NCBI RefSeq assembly: GCF_014191255.1 | Contig: NZ_JACHWH010000001.1 | Coordinates: 248,001 to 312,000, forward strand | DNA length: 64,000 bases | Reading direction: 5' to 3' | Source of the DNA: Amycolatopsis bartoniae | GTDB lineage: Bacteria > Actinomycetota > Actinomycetes > Mycobacteriales > Pseudonocardiaceae | Shown here: positions 60,478 to 64,000 of the stretch, piece by piece | Position numbering within the stretch: the first letter of the stretch is position 1 | Layout: each line of letters begins with the position of its first letter | Program-made: the position numbers and the translations under genes | The notes under the pieces: model-generated | The model's input: the letters and a program-made list of their open reading frames with translations, nothing else | What the model was told of the DNA's origin: nothing | Database searches by the model: none

Positions 60478-60481
60478 TGCG

Positions 60482-60937
60482 TCAGACGCCGAGGCGGCGC
60501 AGGATCTCCGTTTCGAGGCGCTCCAGCTCCCTGGCCACGGCCTGGTGCGCGGCGCGGCGGCGGGACGACGGCATGCGTTCCGCCGCGCGGACCGCCGCGG
60601 TGAGCTGCTGCAGGGTCGCCCGGGCGTCGGCCCCGAACTTGATGGTCTCGTTGTCGGCGCGCGGGGCCTCGATCAGCTCCGTCACCGCCTCGGACACCCC
60701 GGCGATGCGGGCGAGCAGCCCCGCGCCGCGCCCGGTGAACTCGGACAGCCGCTCGACGGGCACGCCCAGCTTGCGGGCCTGGTACCGGTCGTAGGCCTCG
60801 CGCGCGGCACCCGCCGCCTTGATGGCGACCGGCGCGAGCACCGGCGCCACCGCCGGCACCACGACCTTGGCCACGGAGACGGCGTTGCGGGCCTTCTTCG
60901 GGGTGAGGCCCTTTTCGGCGGGCTTCTTGCGTGCCAT
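60482..60937 (-). CDS. DUF6474-like conserved protein
   Basis: The product has 151 aa from ATG 60937 (MARKKPAEKGLTPKKARN). A basic N-terminus is followed by a hydrophobic stretch (VAKVVVPAVAPVLAPVAIKAA) and helical RLGVPVERLSEFTGRGAGLLARIAGVSEAV. The pattern fits the actinobacterial DUF6474 family (name from memory). It is convergent with the lipoprotein gene with four bases between the stops. Confidence 0.82.
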   Translation of the reverse strand: MARKKPAEKGLTPKKARNAVSVAKVVVPAVAPVLAPVAIKAAGAAREAYDRYQARKLGVPVERLSEFTGRGAGLLARIAGVSEAVTELIEAPRADNETIKFGADARATLQQLTAAVRAAERMPSSRRRAAHQAVARELERLETEILRRLGV

Positions 60938-61021
60938 GCGCAAGAACTTACTGGTCCGGTCGGGTGCAGGCACACCGGACGCGCGCGATTTCTGTCGGTG
61001 GGTGCTTCTAAAGTGGTTCAC

Positions 61022-62653
61022 GTGGAAACAGAGGTGCTGTTGGACGCCGGAGCGGTGAGCCGCTGCCGGCGCCGCGTGCACCTCGAAGCCGACCCGGCGA
61101 TGCGCGCGGTTCCGCTGGCTCCGCCCGATCCGGCGTCCGAGCAGCGGATGGCCGACGCGGCGGGGCACCGGGAGGAGATCCGCCGCCGATTGGTCGAGGC
61201 CATTCCGGGGGTCTGGGCCACGGTGCCGCGCGAGCTGCCGCCGGACGAGCGCGTCCGGCTCACCGAGCAGGCGCTGGCGGCGGGAGTTTCGTACGTCTGG
61301 GGGGCGTTGCTGCCGCCGGATGTCGAGGGCCACCGGCGTGGCGGCGCGGAGCTGCTGGTCCGATCGGGCGAGGGTTACCTGCCGGTGCTGGTTGTGCGCC
61401 ACCGCATCACCGACCCGGGCACGGGCGCGGTCACCACGGCGCCCATCGATCTCGACCCGGCCCACGCGGTGGTCGACGAGGAGCGGAAGGTCCGTTCGCA
61501 CGCGCGTGACCAGCTGCGCCTGGCGCACCTGCGCCGGATGCTGGAGGCGCTGGGTCTTGGCGCGGCCCGCCCGCTCGGCGGGGTCATCGGGCTGGACGCG
61601 GACGTGGTGCTGTGGCACGACCTGGCCGCGCCCACGTGGCCGGGCGGCCGCAGCGCGCTGGCCGAGTACGACAGCCGGTTCGCCGACAGGGTGGCGGTCG
61701 CGCTGGCCGCGGCACGGGGGGAGCCCGCGCTGGCCGAGCCGTCGCGCGTCCTGGAGTGCCGCACGTGCCCGTGGTGGCCCAACTGCGAGGCGGAGCTGCG
61801 CGCGGTGCGGGACGTGAGCCTGGTGGTCCGCGGCGAGGACGCGATGGAGCTGCGGCGCGCCGGAGTCTCCACTGTGGACAAGCTGGCGGCGCTGGACCCG
61901 GCCGACGAGCCGCCGATCGTGTGGACGTCCGGCACGTTCCCCGACGCCGTCGCGCTGGCCAGGGCGTGGCTCGCGGACCTGACGGTGGTGCGCCGCGTGC
62001 CCGAGGTGACGGTGCCGAGGGCCGACGTCGAGGTCGACGTGGACATGGAGAGTTTCGGCGAGTCCGGCGCGTACCTGTGGGGCTGCCTGCTGACGGGGGC
62101 GGACATCGGGCTGGCGCACGGGTACCGGGCGTTCGTCACGTGGGACCCGCTGCCCACAGTGGACGAGGCGCGGTCGTTCGCGGAGTTCTGGGCGTGGCTG
62201 CGGGAGGTCCGGCAGCGCACGGCCGCGGCGGGTCTGACGTTCCGCGCGTACTGCTACAACGCACTGGCCGAGAACCGCTGGCTGTTCGGCTCGGTGGAGC
62301 GCTTCGCAGGGCGCCCGGGCATCCCGGAGCGCCGCGAGGTGCAGTCCTTTGTGGACTCCGACGAGTGGGTGGACCTGTTCCGCGGGGTGTCCGACCAGTT
62401 CCTGTGCGCGCGGGGCAAGGGGCTGAAGGTGGTGGCCCCGGTCGCGGGCTTCACGTGGCGCGACGCGGAAGCCGGCGGCGAGGCGTCGATGCGCTGGTAC
62501 CGGGACGCGGTGGGCATGAACGGCACACCCCCGGACCGGGGCCAGCGCGAACGCCTCCTCCGCTACAACGAGGACGACGTCCGCGCCACCCAGGTCCTGC
62601 GCGAATGGATGTCCGGCCCGGCGAACGACATCCCCTACATGGGAGACCTGTAG
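61022..62653 (+). CDS. TM0106-type protein: RecB-like nuclease plus DEDD/RNase H-like domain
   Basis: The product has 543 aa from GTG 61022; GTG 61013 is an alternative and neither has a clear ribosome site. The N-terminal half is RecB/Cas4-like, with a CRTCPWWPNC cysteine cluster near 240 that may hold an iron-sulfur centre. The C-terminal half begins VDVDMESFGESGAYLWG near 338, giving the DxE pair of a DEDD exonuclease, and ends LLRYNEDDVRATQVLREWM with the last acidic residues. The combination suggests DNA processing or repair. The end overlaps the convergent folA gene by 19 bases. Confidence 0.88.
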   Translation: METEVLLDAGAVSRCRRRVHLEADPAMRAVPLAPPDPASEQRMADAAGHREEIRRRLVEAIPGVWATVPRELPPDERVRLTEQALAAGVSYVWGALLPPDVEGHRRGGAELLVRSGEGYLPVLVVRHRITDPGTGAVTTAPIDLDPAHAVVDEERKVRSHARDQLRLAHLRRMLEALGLGAARPLGGVIGLDADVVLWHDLAAPTWPGGRSALAEYDSRFADRVAVALAAARGEPALAEPSRVLECRTCPWWPNCEAELRAVRDVSLVVRGEDAMELRRAGVSTVDKLAALDPADEPPIVWTSGTFPDAVALARAWLADLTVVRRVPEVTVPRADVEVDVDMESFGESGAYLWGCLLTGADIGLAHGYRAFVTWDPLPTVDEARSFAEFWAWLREVRQRTAAAGLTFRAYCYNALAENRWLFGSVERFAGRPGIPERREVQSFVDSDEWVDLFRGVSDQFLCARGKGLKVVAPVAGFTWRDAEAGGEASMRWYRDAVGMNGTPPDRGQRERLLRYNEDDVRATQVLREWMSGPANDIPYMGDL

Positions 62654-63108
62654 CCCCAGGTCAGGAAGCGGTAGTGCAGTCCGGTCGCGGACTCCTGCCA
62701 CTCCCCGGCGGAGTCCGGTTCGCGCGCCACGTCCGGCGCCTGCGTGTCGCCGTCGAAGTGCTCCCGGATCTCGGTGACCACGATCCGGTCCGCGAACGGC
62801 AGCGCCGCCCGGTACACCGCGGCCCCGCCGATCACCCAGACGTCCCCGTCCACCGCGGCGAGCGCCGCGGGTAGGTCGGGGAACGTCTCCACGTCCTCCT
62901 GCGGCGTACGTGACAGCACGAGGTTGCGCCTGCCCGGCAGCGGCCGGAACCGCGGAGGCAGCGACTCCCACGTGCGGCGGCCCATGAGCACCGTGCCGCC
63001 CGCGGTCAGCGCGCGGAAGTGCTTCAGGTCCTCCGGTAGGTGCCAGGGCAGCGCGCCGTCGCGGCCGATGACCCCGTTCGCCGACTGGGCCCAGACCAGC
63101 CCGATCAC
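62635..63108 (-). CDS. folA: dihydrofolate reductase
   Basis: The product has 157 aa from GTG 63108 ([27 protein letters not shown]), overlapping the thyA stop. The conserved Asp of PWHLPED is the catalytic acid, [12 protein letters not shown] binds NADPH, and [14 protein letters not shown] is the second nucleotide-side motif. It recycles the dihydrofolate that ThyA makes. Confidence 0.96.
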   Translation of the reverse strand: MIGLVWAQSANGVIGRDGALPWHLPEDLKHFRALTAGGTVLMGRRTWESLPPRFRPLPGRRNLVLSRTPQEDVETFPDLPAALAAVDGDVWVIGGAAVYRAALPFADRIVVTEIREHFDGDTQAPDVAREPDSAGEWQESATGLHYRFLTWGYRSPM

Positions 63109-63902
63109 ACCGCCACCGGCGCCTTGATGGCGGGATGCGGGTCGTAGCCCTCGATCGTGACGTCCTCGTAGGTGTAGTCGAACAGGCTGTCCGCGGGCAT
63201 CAGGCGCAAGGTGGGAAACGGCCGCGCTTCGCGAGCGAGCTGCTTGCGTACCTGGTCGACGTGGTTGTCGTAGATGTGGCAATCGCCGCCGGTCCAGACG
63301 AAGTCACCCACGCGCAGACCCACCTGCGCGGCGAGCATGTGCGTCAGCAGCGCGTAGCTCGCGATGTTGAATGGCACGCCGAGGAACAGGTCGGCGCTGC
63401 GCTGGTACAGCTGGCAGGACAACGAGCCGTCGGCGACGTAGAACTGGAAGAGCGCGTGGCACGGCGGCAGTGCCATCCGCGGGATGTCCGCGACGTTCCA
63501 CGCGGACACGATGATCCGCCGCGAGTCCGGGTCCTCGCGCAGCGTGCGCAGCACCTCGGCGATCTGGTCGACGTGGCCGCCGCCGGGGGTGGGCCACGAG
63601 CGCCACTGCACCCCGTAGACCGGGCCGAGCTCCCCGTCGGGAGCGGCCCACTCGTCCCAGATCGTGACGCCGTTCTCCCGCAGCCAGCCCACGTTCGAAT
63701 CGCCGCGCAGGAACCACAGCAGTTCGTACGCGACCGACCGGAAGTGGACCTTCTTGGTCGTGATCAGCGGGAAGCCGTCGGACAGCCGGTAGCGGAGCTG
63801 GTGGCCGAAGACCGACCGCGTGCCCGTACCGGTGCGGTCCGCCTTGCGGGCGCCCGCGTCGAGCACGCGGCGGAGCAGGTCTTCGTACTGCGTGTCCGGC
63901 AT
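63105..63902 (-). CDS. thyA: thymidylate synthase
   Basis: The product has 265 aa. The catalytic cysteine is in [13 protein letters not shown] near 147, with the [32 protein letters not shown] and [12 protein letters not shown] blocks of the folate-dependent enzyme. It makes dTMP from dUMP and methylene-tetrahydrofolate and is translationally coupled to folA. Confidence 0.97.
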   Translation of the reverse strand: MPDTQYEDLLRRVLDAGARKADRTGTGTRSVFGHQLRYRLSDGFPLITTKKVHFRSVAYELLWFLRGDSNVGWLRENGVTIWDEWAAPDGELGPVYGVQWRSWPTPGGGHVDQIAEVLRTLREDPDSRRIIVSAWNVADIPRMALPPCHALFQFYVADGSLSCQLYQRSADLFLGVPFNIASYALLTHMLAAQVGLRVGDFVWTGGDCHIYDNHVDQVRKQLAREARPFPTLRLMPADSLFDYTYEDVTIEGYDPHPAIKAPVAV

Positions 63903-63916
63903 GTCCGCGAGCGTAA

Positions 63917-64000
63917 CTAGCGAGGCGCCATCCGGAGGGAGCCATCCATGCGGATGACCTCGCCGTTGAGGTAGTCGTGCTCGATGATGTCCAGTGCGAG
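63917..64000 (-). CDS. 3' end of a short-chain dehydrogenase (partial)
   Basis: The last 27 residues, read from the right edge, are [20 protein letters not shown] and SLRMAPR before TAG. The [16 protein letters not shown] ending is typical of SDRs like type II 3-hydroxyacyl-CoA dehydrogenases. The rest lies outside the window. Confidence 0.8.
   Translation of the reverse strand, partial: LALDIIEHDYLNGEVIRMDGSLRMAPR

Noticed and set aside
61011-61026. A second parS-like sequence, TGGTTCACGTGGAAAC
   Set aside because: The CACGTG core is kept but the flanks are not symmetrical; it overlaps a start codon and matches parS in only 12 of 16 positions.
1-64000. CRISPR arrays, rRNA genes, insertion sequences, prophage genes
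   Set aside because: No regularly spaced repeats, no rRNA motifs, no transposase or phage structural proteins were seen in any frame.

Overview
The window is high-GC DNA with many GTG starts and densely overlapping operons, typical of an actinomycete chromosome. Gene order and protein flavour point to the Pseudonocardiaceae (Amycolatopsis-like); this is inferred, since no species marker such as rRNA is present. The first 25 kb matches the well-known near-origin cell-division and cell-wall cluster of actinobacteria: DLW-39-like protein, tRNA-Ala, a CwsA-like protein, cyclophilin PpiA, rhomboid protease, PH-domain protein, CrgA, class E sortase, TrpG, then the leftward operon fhaA-fhaB-pstP-rodA-pbpA-pknA-pknB, with tRNA-Leu(CAG) upstream of it.

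Layout. 1-2.3 kb: end of an unknown gene, a cytoplasmic YceI-like protein and a MerR-PP2C phosphatase fusion. A parS-like palindrome lies upstream of the fusion, near the start of the near-origin block. 2.5-7 kb: tRNA-Ala and accessory genes (hydrolase, DinB-like, spermidine-synthase-like, PLP dehydratase, lipoprotein, DUF6918-like). 7-15 kb: division and envelope genes, an FprA-type reductase with a candidate iron box, trpG coupled to an ABC exporter, and a HepT/MntA toxin-antitoxin pair inserted beside pknB. 15-24.6 kb: the Ser/Thr kinase, phosphatase, FHA and elongasome operon that controls peptidoglycan synthesis. 24.7-30.5 kb: tRNA-Leu, a frameshifted STAND-type NTPase, a glycosyltransferase-like protein, and a second PLP dehydratase with a divergent LysR regulator.

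30.5-40.7 kb: FKBP, then a tightly coupled operon that starts with a shortened PLP gamma-lyase-like enzyme, continues with a full oligopeptide-type ABC importer (substrate-binding protein, two permeases, two ATPases), and ends with an SDR and an amidase. This looks like an uptake-and-breakdown pathway of unknown substrate. A 610-aa orphan protein follows. 40.7-50.1 kb: two coupled CoA-ester lyases, a lactone-oxidase-like flavoprotein divergent from a D-threonine-aldolase-like enzyme, a TetR regulator, and a beta-glucosidase with its sugar transporter. 50.3-53.7 kb: two small proteins typical of this lineage, an XRE-TPR regulator carrying an internal twin-arginine-like segment, and a phosphotransferase. 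53.8-56.7 kb: CopD-CopC-YcnI copper operon plus a membrane protein. 56.9-60.5 kb: osmoprotectant (quaternary amine) ABC importer. 60.5-64 kb: DUF6474-like protein, TM0106-type two-domain nuclease, dihydrofolate reductase, thymidylate synthase and the end of an SDR.

The most notable items are the parS-like site, the MerR-PP2C fusion and FhaA (both with a well-placed internal ribosome site), the iron box at fprA, the coupled lyase-importer-amidase operon, the XRE regulator with its internal RR motif, and the NTPase frameshift.
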